Shown one piece after another: positions 28,637-36,611 of a stretch of 64,000 bases of DNA. The position numbers were made by a program, and so were the translations under genes. The notes under the pieces were generated by a model. It was not told where the DNA came from and did no database searches. It saw only the letters and a program-made list of their open reading frames with translations. Positions within the stretch are counted from its first letter, which is position 1, and each line of letters opens with the position of its first letter. This DNA is from Thermoanaerobaculia bacterium (GTDB taxonomy: Bacteria; Acidobacteriota; Thermoanaerobaculia; Multivoradales; JAIOJS01): the NCBI GenBank assembly GCA_030429235.1, contig JAUIDB010000013.1, positions 1-64,000 on the forward strand, written 5' to 3'.

Positions 28637-28665
28637 AGAATAGCAGCGCCCGCAGTCAGTGACAA
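28637..28665 (-). promoter_or_regulatory. strong sigma70-type promoter of the TPR-lipoprotein-ispE operon, leaderless
   Basis: On the minus strand TTGTCA (28660-28665), an exact 17-bp spacer and TATTCT (28637-28642) are followed by GCCGCC and the ATG. The predicted transcription start coincides with the start codon. Confidence 0.6.
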
Positions 28666-28726
28666 CCAGCTCCGGGCTCCCAATGCGGCGAGGATTGCCG
28701 ACCAGCACACCCATTTTTCGAGGCCA

Positions 28727-28732
28727 TAGAAT
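28727..28732 (+). promoter_or_regulatory. -10 box of the CatA-like gene
   Basis: TAGAAT ends 7 nt before ATG 28740, with no Shine-Dalgarno sequence between. No good -35 hexamer is present at 16-18 bp. It faces the divergent promoter of the TPR operon. Confidence 0.4.
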
Positions 28733-28739
28733 CGTCGAC

Positions 28740-29363
28740 ATGACCCGAACCGTCGACCTGGACCAGTGGCCCCGACGCGCCGCGTACGAGTTCTTTCGTG
28801 GCTACGAGCAGCCCTTCTTCTCGGTTACGGTGGAACTCGACGTGACGGCTCCCTACGCGGCCAGTCGCTCAAACGACGGCATCGGGTTCTTTCTACGAGC
28901 CGCGCACCGCACGCTGCGCGCTCTGCAGGAAGTTCCCGAGTTGCGATATCGGATGCGCGGCGACCGAGTCGTCGAACACCCAGTCATCCATCTCGGAGCC
29001 ACGGTCTTGCGTCCAGATGACACCTTCGCCTTCTGTTTTCTCGACTACTCCACCGACCTCGAGGACTTCGCCGAAGCCGCTCGCTACCGACTGGAGGATG
29101 CGAAACACCGCTCCGACTGGGCGGTCCAGGACGGCGAACGAGACGATGTCGCCTACCTGACCACCCTCCCCTGGATCTCGTTCACCAGCTTCGACCATGC
29201 CTACCGACAGCCGGGCGACTCGGTGCCTCGCTTGGTGTTCGGCCGACACCGAGCGTCGGGGGGCCGCCGCCTGATGCCGTTCTCGTTGTCGCTGCACCAC
29301 GCTCTGGCCGACGGCATCCACGCCGGTCGTTTCCTCGAGCACCTGGAAGAGTCGATGCGCTAG
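28740..29363 (+). CDS. chloramphenicol-acetyltransferase-like O-acetyltransferase
   Basis: 207 residues from ATG 28740, close to the family's 210-220. The CAT fold (PF00302) is recognisable: an N-terminal RRAAYEFFRGYEQPFFSVT, the central DTFAFCFLDYS and the catalytic loop HHALADGIHAGRF with the active-site His. These trimeric cytoplasmic enzymes transfer acetyl from acetyl-CoA to a hydroxyl group. Chloramphenicol as the natural substrate should not be assumed; many chromosomal homologues act on other substrates. The stop overlaps the convergent HExxH gene by 4 bp. Confidence 0.88.
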   Translation: MTRTVDLDQWPRRAAYEFFRGYEQPFFSVTVELDVTAPYAASRSNDGIGFFLRAAHRTLRALQEVPELRYRMRGDRVVEHPVIHLGATVLRPDDTFAFCFLDYSTDLEDFAEAARYRLEDAKHRSDWAVQDGERDDVAYLTTLPWISFTSFDHAYRQPGDSVPRLVFGRHRASGGRRLMPFSLSLHHALADGIHAGRFLEHLEESMR

Positions 29364-29887
29364 GGGAGGCCGAGCCCCTCCCCCCGTCGCACCGCCTCCT
29401 CGACCGAGAATCCACCCCGAGGATTTGCTCGATACTTCGCTTCGAGAGCGAAGGCCTGGCGTTCGAGCGGGATTTCTCGATACCGCCGACCCGCAGCGAG
29501 CCAACCGACGAGGTAACGTCGCACAAAACCACCGAGGCCGAACTCTCCGACCTGCACCACGTGGACCAGTTCGTGGAAGAGCAGGGCATCCGCCTCGACG
29601 ACGGGGCGGGCCAGGACCACGACCTCGCCGAAGACCATGCCGGCCGCCTGCGAGGGACTGAGATCGAACGGCCTCCCCAGGAAACTCGCCAGGCGCACGT
29701 ACCAGGGGTCATGGAGGCAGTCGACACAGCAAACTCGAACCCGTTGCAATGTGGCCACCGAGAAATAGGCTGACAGCTGCTGCCGAACCTCGCTCGTCAG
29801 AGGACACGCCGCGGGCCGATACCGAGCTCGTTGCCAGACCACCCAGACCCAGGCCGGTAGGCTGAGAAGGCGACCGGACCAGCGCAC
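29360..29887 (-). CDS. HExxH putative metallopeptidase-like protein
   Basis: About 175 residues if GTG 29887 is used. A longer open frame to 30172 only overlaps the upstream lipoprotein gene. The N-terminus has a hydrophobic, Trp-rich segment (LLSLPAWVWVVWQRARY) that could anchor the protein. The centre contains LLFHELVHVVQVGEFG, an HExxHxxQ motif as in DUF4157/eCIS-core metallopeptidase-like domains, with an ERQAFALEA segment downstream offering a third ligand. Zinc binding is probable; peptidase activity is not shown. It follows the coiled-coil lipoprotein gene. Confidence 0.7.
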   Translation of the reverse strand: MRWSGRLLSLPAWVWVVWQRARYRPAACPLTSEVRQQLSAYFSVATLQRVRVCCVDCLHDPWYVRLASFLGRPFDLSPSQAAGMVFGEVVVLARPVVEADALLFHELVHVVQVGEFGLGGFVRRYLVGWLAAGRRYREIPLERQAFALEAKYRANPRGGFSVEEAVRRGEGLGLP

Positions 29888-29946
29888 GGTCCAACCGAGC
29901 GGCGAGGTCGAACCCGGGAAGTGCTCGCAGTGCCCCGAAGCGTCAC

Positions 29947-30522
29947 CTAGCGCAGACGAAGCTCTGCCGCCAATCGATCGACGCGCAGCGGCTCGGGGAG
30001 ATGAATCCACGTCGAGCCCTCGAAGATCTCTTTGCCCGACTCCATCGACAAGCTGTAGATCGTGTCGACGTAGATGGTGTCCCCGGACCGATCGAGGAAC
30101 TGGATATCGACGTCGAACTCCCGCTTCTTGCTCGAGCGGTTGCGCACCTCCAGGGTCCACTCCCACTGCCACTCGTCGTCACGCCGCGTGACCGACCGCC
30201 CGCCGATTGCCACGACCTCCAGCGCCCGGCGGTCGTCGTCGACCCCGCGACGTCGGGTGCGCCGTTTCGCCGGCGTCTCCTCGTCTTCGTCCGATTCCGC
30301 CGAGGCCCCCTGGGCCTGGCGCGACTGCCGGCGCAAGCGTGCGTTCTCGCTCTCCAGCTCCGAAATCTGCTTGGACAGATGCTCGATCGTGGCCTCCAGG
30401 TCCTCGACGCTGCCGGCTTCCGGAATCCTCACTTCGGGCTCGCCGCAGGCCAAGAGACCGAGAACCAGGACGAGGCCAGCCAGGGTGGGAATCAGGGTTC
30501 GGAGGAGTGGTGTCTGCGGCAT
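29947..30522 (-). CDS. coiled-coil lipoprotein of unknown function
   Basis: 191 residues from ATG 30522, which opens with a lipoprotein signal (LLAC lipobox at about residues 22-25). A short coiled coil follows (LEATIEHLSKQISELESENA), then a basic/acidic linker rich in Arg and Glu and a C-terminal beta domain of about 85 residues (EWTLEVRNRSSKKREFDVDI). The last part resembles small Ig-like domains that read out conserved hydrophobic and charged pairs. I do not recognise the family. TAGAAT at about 30545-30550 could be its -10. Confidence 0.75.
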   Translation of the reverse strand: MPQTPLLRTLIPTLAGLVLVLGLLACGEPEVRIPEAGSVEDLEATIEHLSKQISELESENARLRRQSRQAQGASAESDEDEETPAKRRTRRRGVDDDRRALEVVAIGGRSVTRRDDEWQWEWTLEVRNRSSKKREFDVDIQFLDRSGDTIYVDTIYSLSMESGKEIFEGSTWIHLPEPLRVDRLAAELRLR

Positions 30523-30611
30523 GGGTCGGGTACCTCGTTCGCCGATTCTAGCGCTACCGGCCCTGGTGGACGGCTGGCGGCGGCCACGAAGGGCGCCGAC
30601 CAAAGCGAGAG

Positions 30612-33077
30612 TCAACGACTCGCGATCAACTCCTCGAGCTCCGCCACCGCGCGGCGGTTGCGGCGGATCACTTCGCTCTCGGCGGGCAGTCTGGACTGGC
30701 GGATCTCCAGGGCTCGACGAAACAACGCGAGGGCTGCCGTCAAGTCCCCGCGCTCCCGCTGCACCTGGCCGAGGCTATCGAGAGTCGCCGCCAGGGTCGG
30801 ATGATCGAGTCCCAGGGCCGACGCGAAGATCGTCTGGGCCCGCCGCAGCGAGTCGTCTGCCTGATCCAGGTCGCCCCGACGAAGGGCCAGCTCGCCGAGA
30901 TTGTGTACTACGACCCCCACGCGGCGGTGCTCGAGACCCAGCGCTGCCTCCCAGATGGCCAAAGCCTCCCGCATCGGCGGCTCCGCCAGCTCGAGCCGAC
31001 CGGCGAGGAGATAGGCTTCGCCGAGGTTGCTGAGACTCTGTCCCAGATCGGGATGGCCGGCCGGCAGAACCTGTCGGCGGATCCTCAGGGCCTCTTCCGC
31101 CAACGCGATACCCTCGTCCCAGCGATCCAGCAGGAAGTAGTTGATCGCCGTGGTGTTGGAGCTGACGGCAACCTCGGGGTGGTTCGCTCCCAGCTGATGC
31201 CGCCGAATCTCCAGTGCTCGCACCGAGTATTCGAGGGCCTCTTGCGGGCGGCCGGCGTCGACGTACAGCACTGCGAAGTCATCGAGACTCGCCGCCGTCG
31301 CCAGGGAGTCGGCCCCGGTCGTGCTCTCACGAAGTTGCAAGGCTTCCCGCAGGACGAACTCGGCCCGGTCGAAGTCGGCCCGAGCACCATACACCGACCC
31401 GAGATCGTCGAGGATCGACGCCAGCCGTGCGGGGTCGGGAGCCTCTTCGCTGCGGATCAAAGCTAGCGCCCGCTCCAGGAGGTGCTCGGCCGCTTCGTAG
31501 TCGCCCGCCAGCCAATGGTGGTGGCCGAGCCGTTGTACGCTGGCGGCCACCAGCGGGTGGTCTGGCGGCAGGTGAGCTTCACGCAGCTGGAGCGCCTCCT
31601 CGAGCAGCGGCCGTCCTTCCGCCACCAGGCCGAGTTGCTCGTAGACGCGGCCCATCGTATCGAGCAGTCGGGCCCGAGGCAGCGGTTGCCCCTCGAGCCG
31701 ATCCTGAATCTCGGCCGTCCCCCGATCGAGCATCTCCCGCGCCGTGATCGAAGCTCCTAGCGACTGGTGGGGATCGGACTGACGGAAGAGGTCGACCAGG
31801 AAGTCGACCACCTCCTCGGCCTCGATGGCAGCTCGTTGGGCGGCGGCAGCGGCGGCATTGGCCCGCCGGGCCTCGGCGGTGCGAGCGACGACGCCGGCGG
31901 CCAACGAGAGCAGGAGTAGGCTGGCCGCGACCACAGTGCCGCGCCGACGCCGCACGAACTTCGTCAGGCGGTACCAACGCCCGGGGGGACCGGCCTCGAC
32001 CGGTTCGTGGTTCAGATGGCGTTCGAGATCCGCGGCCAGGGCCGCGGCCGAGTCGTAGCGACGCTCGCGATCGCGGTCCATGGCGCGAGCCACGATCCAG
32101 TCGAGATCGCCCCGCAGTCGCCGAAGGTGCACGGCCGCCGTAGTTCCTCCCCGCAGCGCGGCCCGCTCTCCCTGCGCCTCCGGCTGTAGTCCTCGCCAGA
32201 GTGCGCTGGGAGTTGGCGCCTCTTTCTCGCTGATCTCCCGAAAGATCGCGAGGGCGCTCGAACCGCGCCGACCGAAGGGTCGGGAACCGACCAACAGTTC
32301 GAAGAGCAGAACCCCGAGGGCGTAGACATCGGTTCGCGTGTCGATCTCTTCGCGATTGGCCAGAGCCTCGGGGCTGACGTACGAAGGGGTGCCCACGACC
32401 ACTCCGAGTTCCGTCATCGGCGCATCGCCGTCGTCGAGGAGCTTGGCGACGCCGAAGTCGATCAGCTTGGGCAGCGGGACCCCCTCGGGTTCTGCAATCA
32501 GAATATTGGCGGGTTTGATGTCTCGATGCAGCACACCCTTCTGGTGTGCGTGCTGAACCCCCTGACACACCGCTACCACCAGACGCAGTCGATCCTCCAC
32601 CGAAAGGCCGCGAGCGTCGCAGTAGCGATCGATCGGCTCTCCCTGCACCAGTTCCATGGCGATGTAGGGCTGGCCGTCCGGGGTGTCTCCGGCCTCGTAG
32701 ACCTGTGCGATCGCTGGATGGGTCATACGGGCCAGCGCCTGCCGCTCGGCCTCGAAACGGTGGCGCGCCGCGGCGCTCGATACCGTGGTCCGAATGACCT
32801 TGATCGCTACCTCGCGTCGGATCGGTGTTTGCTGCTGGGCCTGGTACACCGTGCCCATACCCCCCTGTCCCAGGCGCTTCAGGATGCGGTAGGGACCGAG
32901 CCGAATCGGTGTCGCGAACGCTTCGACCGCGGCCTCGTCGGGGCCACTGCGGACGTAGTCGCCGAAATCGGTGACGTCGCGACTGGTGGGATCGTCCTCG
33001 GCCTCGGCGCTACGGCGGGGGCGAGAGACCAGCGTCTCGTCCGGCTCGTCCTTGCCTTGCTGATCCCGTTTCGACAT
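30612..33077 (-). CDS. Ser/Thr protein kinase with transmembrane helix and C-terminal TPRs
   Basis: 821 residues. The kinase domain (about 62-350) is complete: glycine loop GQGGMG (70-75), Lys93, HRD 184-186 with IKPAN, DFG 207-209, then GTPSYVSPE. A transmembrane helix lies at about 381-399. The remaining 400 residues form TPRs of the kinesin-light-chain type (repeated LRxxxLGxxHPxVA units). The architecture is typical of bacterial PknB-like kinases in Acidobacteriota and Myxococcota: cytoplasmic kinase, one membrane pass, then TPRs outside, probably for ligand or partner sensing. The targets are unknown. Confidence 0.94.
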   Translation of the reverse strand: MSKRDQQGKDEPDETLVSRPRRSAEAEDDPTSRDVTDFGDYVRSGPDEAAVEAFATPIRLGPYRILKRLGQGGMGTVYQAQQQTPIRREVAIKVIRTTVSSAAARHRFEAERQALARMTHPAIAQVYEAGDTPDGQPYIAMELVQGEPIDRYCDARGLSVEDRLRLVVAVCQGVQHAHQKGVLHRDIKPANILIAEPEGVPLPKLIDFGVAKLLDDGDAPMTELGVVVGTPSYVSPEALANREEIDTRTDVYALGVLLFELLVGSRPFGRRGSSALAIFREISEKEAPTPSALWRGLQPEAQGERAALRGGTTAAVHLRRLRGDLDWIVARAMDRDRERRYDSAAALAADLERHLNHEPVEAGPPGRWYRLTKFVRRRRGTVVAASLLLLSLAAGVVARTAEARRANAAAAAAQRAAIEAEEVVDFLVDLFRQSDPHQSLGASITAREMLDRGTAEIQDRLEGQPLPRARLLDTMGRVYEQLGLVAEGRPLLEEALQLREAHLPPDHPLVAASVQRLGHHHWLAGDYEAAEHLLERALALIRSEEAPDPARLASILDDLGSVYGARADFDRAEFVLREALQLRESTTGADSLATAASLDDFAVLYVDAGRPQEALEYSVRALEIRRHQLGANHPEVAVSSNTTAINYFLLDRWDEGIALAEEALRIRRQVLPAGHPDLGQSLSNLGEAYLLAGRLELAEPPMREALAIWEAALGLEHRRVGVVVHNLGELALRRGDLDQADDSLRRAQTIFASALGLDHPTLAATLDSLGQVQRERGDLTAALALFRRALEIRQSRLPAESEVIRRNRRAVAELEELIASR

Positions 33078-33250
33078 TCTCCACTATGGTACGCCACCGC
33101 CGCGTTCTCGGTTGCGGATTCGCCGACTGGAGTCCACCGATCCGACCGGCCGAACCACCTCCTCATCCCGCCGCCCGGCGATCTGGTGTATGGTCTGTCG
33201 ATACCCGAGCCAGCCCAACGAAGCTCGCTTTTCCAACCACTCGGCAACGT

Positions 33251-33280
33251 TTGACACTCGTCCAGAACGGCCGCTACACT
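33251..33280 (+). promoter_or_regulatory. sigma70-type promoter of the HU gene
   Basis: TTGACA (33251-33256), an 18-bp spacer and TACACT (33275-33280) lie 23 nt upstream of ATG 33304. Confidence 0.65.
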
Positions 33281-33303
33281 CTTGCGCTCTGGGGGCACAT
33301 TAG

Positions 33304-33570
33304 ATGATCAAATCGGACATCGTGAATCGGGTCGCCGAGACCTCGGACCTGTCCCGAGTGAAGGCTGCCGAGGCGGTCGATTCACTCCTCGGGGCTCTGA
33401 AGCAGGCGCTCACTGAGGGCAAGCGCATCGAACTGCGCGGTTTCGGTGTGTTCCAGGTTCGGGATCGCAAGCAGGGCATCGGGCGTAACCCGAAGACCGG
33501 AGTAGAAGTCGCGATCGCCCCCGGCAAGACGGTGCGCTTCAAGCCGGGCAAAGAGCTAAAGAATCTCTGA
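33304..33570 (+). CDS. HU family DNA-binding protein
   Basis: 88 residues, standard length. The conserved GFGVFQVRDR, GRNPKTG and FKPGKELK blocks define the HU/IHF fold; the beta-arm tip Pro is in NPKTG. It bends and compacts DNA as a dimer. Sequence alone does not separate HU from the IHF subunits. Confidence 0.95.
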   Translation: MIKSDIVNRVAETSDLSRVKAAEAVDSLLGALKQALTEGKRIELRGFGVFQVRDRKQGIGRNPKTGVEVAIAPGKTVRFKPGKELKNL

Positions 33571-33691
33571 ACCGCCTCCCTCCTTCCCGCCCCTGAGCCG
33601 CCTCGCGGACCGGTCGACCGGAGCTCCCAGCCGACTCCAGTGGCTGCTGGCCAGTCTGCTGCTCGCCGCCACCGGCTTCACGGCAACCACG

Positions 33692-34549
33692 ATGGGGGCC
33701 TTCTGGTCGCTGGCCACCAGTACGACGGTCTTCGCCGATCTGCCGCCCTGGACCAGCCCCGAGATCGTGGCCGCGGTCTGGAAAAACCCCGATCTGCTGG
33801 CGCAGGGACTGGCCTTCTCGATTCCCCTTCTCATCATCCTCGGCGCGCACGAGCTGGGCCACTACTGGGTGGCACGCCACTACGGGCTGCGGGTCTCTCC
33901 TCCTTACTTTCTGCCCCTACCAGCGGCCCTCGGCACGCTGGGTGCCTTCATCCGCCTACGGTCCCCGGTCCGCAACCGACGAGAGCTCTTCGATGTCGGG
34001 ATCTCGGGACCGTTGGCCGGTTTCCTCGCGCTGATTCCGTTTCTGGTTCTCGGGGTCGCTCTCTCGCAGCCCGTAGAGCTCTCCAACCCTCCGGCGCCAG
34101 CCTCGACCGGGCTCTGGGAGATCTACCAACCAGGTGAGAGCCTGGCCCTGCTGGCGACGGTCTCGTTCCTCCACGAGCCGCTACCCGCCGGCTGGATCCT
34201 CGAACTCCACCCAATGGCTCTGGCCGCTTGGGTCGGCCTGCTCGCCACCGCCCTGAACCTGCTGCCGCTGGCGCAGCTCGACGGCGGGCACATCCTCTAC
34301 GCGGTGGTCGGGCGGCGACAGCGGCAGCTCGCTTTGCCGACCTGGTGTCTGCTGTTGTTGGCCGGTTGGTGGTGGCCTGGTTGGTACTTCTGGGCCTTCG
34401 TCGTCCTCGTCCTCGGCCTCGTCCACCCTCCCGTGCGCAACGAGTCGATCCGGCTCGACGCCAAGAGGTACCTGATGGCTCTCGTCGCCCTCCTCCTGCT
34501 CGTCGTGTGCTTCATGCCGGTGCCGCTGAAAGTCGCTACCGTCGGCTAG
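33692..34549 (+). CDS. site-2 protease family membrane metalloprotease (M50)
   Basis: 285 residues from ATG 33692. Catalytic motifs are ILGAHELGHYW (HExxH, about residues 53-57) and NLLPLAQLDGGH (the NxxxxxxxDG motif). The family-typical FFIP...GTLGAFIRLRSP and FDVGISGPLAGF are also clear. At least six membrane helices are present. The frame stays open upstream to a TAA at 33557, and CTG 33593 onward encodes a hydrophobic LLASLLLAATGFTATT helix that homologues normally have. The true start is therefore probably upstream of 33692, yet no ATG, GTG or TTG is present there. The family cleaves membrane-bound regulatory proteins; the substrate is unknown. Confidence 0.85.
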   Translation: MGAFWSLATSTTVFADLPPWTSPEIVAAVWKNPDLLAQGLAFSIPLLIILGAHELGHYWVARHYGLRVSPPYFLPLPAALGTLGAFIRLRSPVRNRRELFDVGISGPLAGFLALIPFLVLGVALSQPVELSNPPAPASTGLWEIYQPGESLALLATVSFLHEPLPAGWILELHPMALAAWVGLLATALNLLPLAQLDGGHILYAVVGRRQRQLALPTWCLLLLAGWWWPGWYFWAFVVLVLGLVHPPVRNESIRLDAKRYLMALVALLLLVVCFMPVPLKVATVG

Positions 34550-34588
34550 GCGCGGGAGCGCTGCTCCCTCAGACTTCGAAACCTCGGT

Positions 34589-35026
34589 TCAGAGCTCGAG
34601 CACGAAGGTCACGGGACCGTCGTTGATCAGTTCCACCGCCATTTCAGCCCCGAACTGCCCCATCTCCACCCGCAGCCCTGCGCCGCGGAGTCCATCGGCC
34701 AGCGAAGCGACGAGAGGCTCGGCCTCGGCTGGTGGGGCGGCGGGCTCGAAGGAAGGGCGTCGACCGCGATCCAACCGGGCGGCGAGCGTGAACTGCGAAA
34801 CCACCAGGACCGAGCCATCCACCGCGCCGAGAGCCAGGTTCATCTGGCCGTTCGCATCCGCGAAGACCCTCAGTCCGGAGATCTTGTGAACCGCTTTGGC
34901 GACCTGGTCTTCGGAGTCGCCTCGTTCGATTCCGACCAGGGCCAGAAAGCCCCGTTCGATGGCACCCACCAGCTGGCCTTCGACCCGCACACTGGCTCGG
35001 GTCACACGCTGTAAGACAATTCGCAT
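34589..35026 (-). CDS. dtd: D-aminoacyl-tRNA deacylase
   Basis: 145 residues, standard length. It has the DTD core: N-terminal [17 protein letters not shown], the [17 protein letters not shown] active-site segment and the C-terminal GPVTFVLEL cross-subunit motif. It removes D-amino acids (and mischarged Gly) from tRNA. It is convergent with the M50 protease gene. Confidence 0.95.
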   Translation of the reverse strand: MRIVLQRVTRASVRVEGQLVGAIERGFLALVGIERGDSEDQVAKAVHKISGLRVFADANGQMNLALGAVDGSVLVVSQFTLAARLDRGRRPSFEPAAPPAEAEPLVASLADGLRGAGLRVEMGQFGAEMAVELINDGPVTFVLEL

Positions 35027-35063
35027 CGCTTCCGTATCTGGCTACACCGAGCCGCGGCGCCGG

Positions 35064-35069
35064 TATGAT
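35064..35069 (+). promoter_or_regulatory. possible -10 box of ssb
   Basis: TATGAT lies 39 nt upstream of the ssb start, before a GAAGGAGAAG Shine-Dalgarno site. The -35 region is poor. Confidence 0.35.
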
Positions 35070-35108
35070 AACTTGCCCCGCTCACCACCGAAGGAGAAGT
35101 ACCCAACC

Positions 35109-35540
35109 ATGATCAACAAAGTCATCCTCGTCGGCAACCTCGGAAGGGATCCCGAGGTCCGTTCCACCGCCAGCGGCATGCCTGTCGCCAACTTCAGCCT
35201 CGCCACGACCCGCAAGTGGACCAAGGATGGCCAACGCCAGGAACAGACGGAATGGCACAACATCGTCTGCTTCGGTCGCCAGGCCGAGGTCGCTGGGCAG
35301 TACCTTGCCAAGGGACGGCAGGTCTACGTCGAGGGCCGCCTGCAGACCAGTAGCTGGGACGACAAGAACACCGGCGAGAAGAAGTATCGGACCGAGATCA
35401 TCGTCGAGAACTTCCAGATGCTGGGAAGCCGTGGTGGTGGCGGTGGTGGTGGCGGCTACGGCGGAGGTGGCGGCGGCTACTCTGGCCCCTCGGGACCGTC
35501 CCGCGGTCCCGAGCCCGAGGACGACGACATCCCCTTCTGA
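35109..35540 (+). CDS. ssb: single-stranded DNA-binding protein
   Basis: 143 residues from ATG 35109; a Shine-Dalgarno GAAGGAG precedes it, and the longer upstream frame is antisense to dtd. The OB fold covers residues 1-105 ([40 protein letters not shown]). A Gly/Ser/Tyr-rich linker follows, then the acidic tip DDDIPF, which recruits repair and replication partners. The protein acts in replication and repair. Confidence 0.97.
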   Translation: MINKVILVGNLGRDPEVRSTASGMPVANFSLATTRKWTKDGQRQEQTEWHNIVCFGRQAEVAGQYLAKGRQVYVEGRLQTSSWDDKNTGEKKYRTEIIVENFQMLGSRGGGGGGGGYGGGGGGYSGPSGPSRGPEPEDDDIPF

Positions 35541-35563
35541 ATGTCCCAACGGTCCCGGCCCCT

Positions 35564-36589
35564 ATGACCGTCCCTAGCGCAGGATCCCTGCTGGTGGTCG
35601 GCGTGGCGGGATTGGAGCTGACGACGGAGGAGAGCGACCTCCTGCACCAGCTCCAACCCGGGGGCGTCATCCTGTTCGGGCGCAACGTCAAATCGGCGGA
35701 GCAGCTGCGTGATCTGACAGCACGCCTCCGTGCGACTCTCCCCGAAGCGCTGCTCTGCGTCGATGCCGAAGGCGGACGGGTGGACCGACTGCGAGCCGTG
35801 GTCGGACCGGCGCCCGCAGCCGCCCGGCTCGCGGACCTGCCTCCCCGTCGGTCCGAGCAGGCTGGTCGCTGGATCGGTCATTCGCTCCGAGCCTTCGACT
35901 GCGACGTCGACTTCGCACCGGTCCTCGACCTGGACCACGGCGCGGAGCGCAATGCTCTGGACGGGCGCTACCTCGGTTCTCATCCGACAAGGATCGTGTC
36001 TCGGGGGCGAGCGTTTCTACGGGGACTCCACGGCAGCGGCGTCCTCGGTTGCGTCAAGCACTTCCCAGGCCTCGGTGCGGCCCGCCACGACACGCACCAC
36101 GAACCAGCGGTCGTGGACCTCGACGCGGACGGACTCGCGGCGGATCTCACCCCGTTTCGCCAGCTCGCCGACGACGCGGGAGCCGTGATGGTCGCGCACG
36201 CAGCCTATCCGCGAATGACCGGTGACGACACGCCGGCGACCTTGAGCAGCACCTTGATGGACCAGCTCCTCCGTCGAGACCTCCGGTTCGAGGGTCTCGT
36301 GGTCAGCGATGACCTCGAGATGAAGGCACTCGACCGCTGGGGCGACCTTCCCCACCGCACGCTGCGAGCGCTGGAGGCGGGCTGTGACGCCCTGCCGATC
36401 TGTTCGCAGCTTTCGGAGGCACTCCAGGTCGCTCTCCACCTCGAACGCCACGCCGAACCGGGGCGGATCCGCGAGGCCCAGGGGCGGTGGCGCGCCTACC
36501 GACAGCGCCGGGGCACACTGCGGGCTTCGCGACGCCGCTACCAGCTCGCCACCGTCCGATCGCACCTCGAGCGCCTCACCGGCCTCTGA
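35564..36589 (+). CDS. nagZ: glycoside hydrolase family 3, NagZ-like beta-N-acetylhexosaminidase
   Basis: 341 residues, the single-domain GH3 size of NagZ. The KHFPGLGAARHDTHHEP segment holds the NagZ-type catalytic Asp/His loop, and the nucleophile Asp lies in VVSDDLEMKAL. NagZ removes GlcNAc from anhydromuropeptides during peptidoglycan recycling. The gene follows ssb by 23 bp on the same strand and is convergent with mutS. The C-terminal about 50 residues are Arg-rich. Confidence 0.88.
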   Translation: MTVPSAGSLLVVGVAGLELTTEESDLLHQLQPGGVILFGRNVKSAEQLRDLTARLRATLPEALLCVDAEGGRVDRLRAVVGPAPAAARLADLPPRRSEQAGRWIGHSLRAFDCDVDFAPVLDLDHGAERNALDGRYLGSHPTRIVSRGRAFLRGLHGSGVLGCVKHFPGLGAARHDTHHEPAVVDLDADGLAADLTPFRQLADDAGAVMVAHAAYPRMTGDDTPATLSSTLMDQLLRRDLRFEGLVVSDDLEMKALDRWGDLPHRTLRALEAGCDALPICSQLSEALQVALHLERHAEPGRIREAQGRWRAYRQRRGTLRASRRRYQLATVRSHLERLTGL

Positions 36590-36611
36590 CCAGGACCAGC
36601 TCGCGCTCGAT

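Noticed and set aside
31579-32568. 329-residue minus-strand frame inside the kinase gene
   Set aside because: Alternative frame of the kinase; Arg/Ser-rich and lacks motifs.
35421-35490. Gly-rich repeat as a mobile or satellite repeat
   Set aside because: It is the normal Gly linker of SSB.
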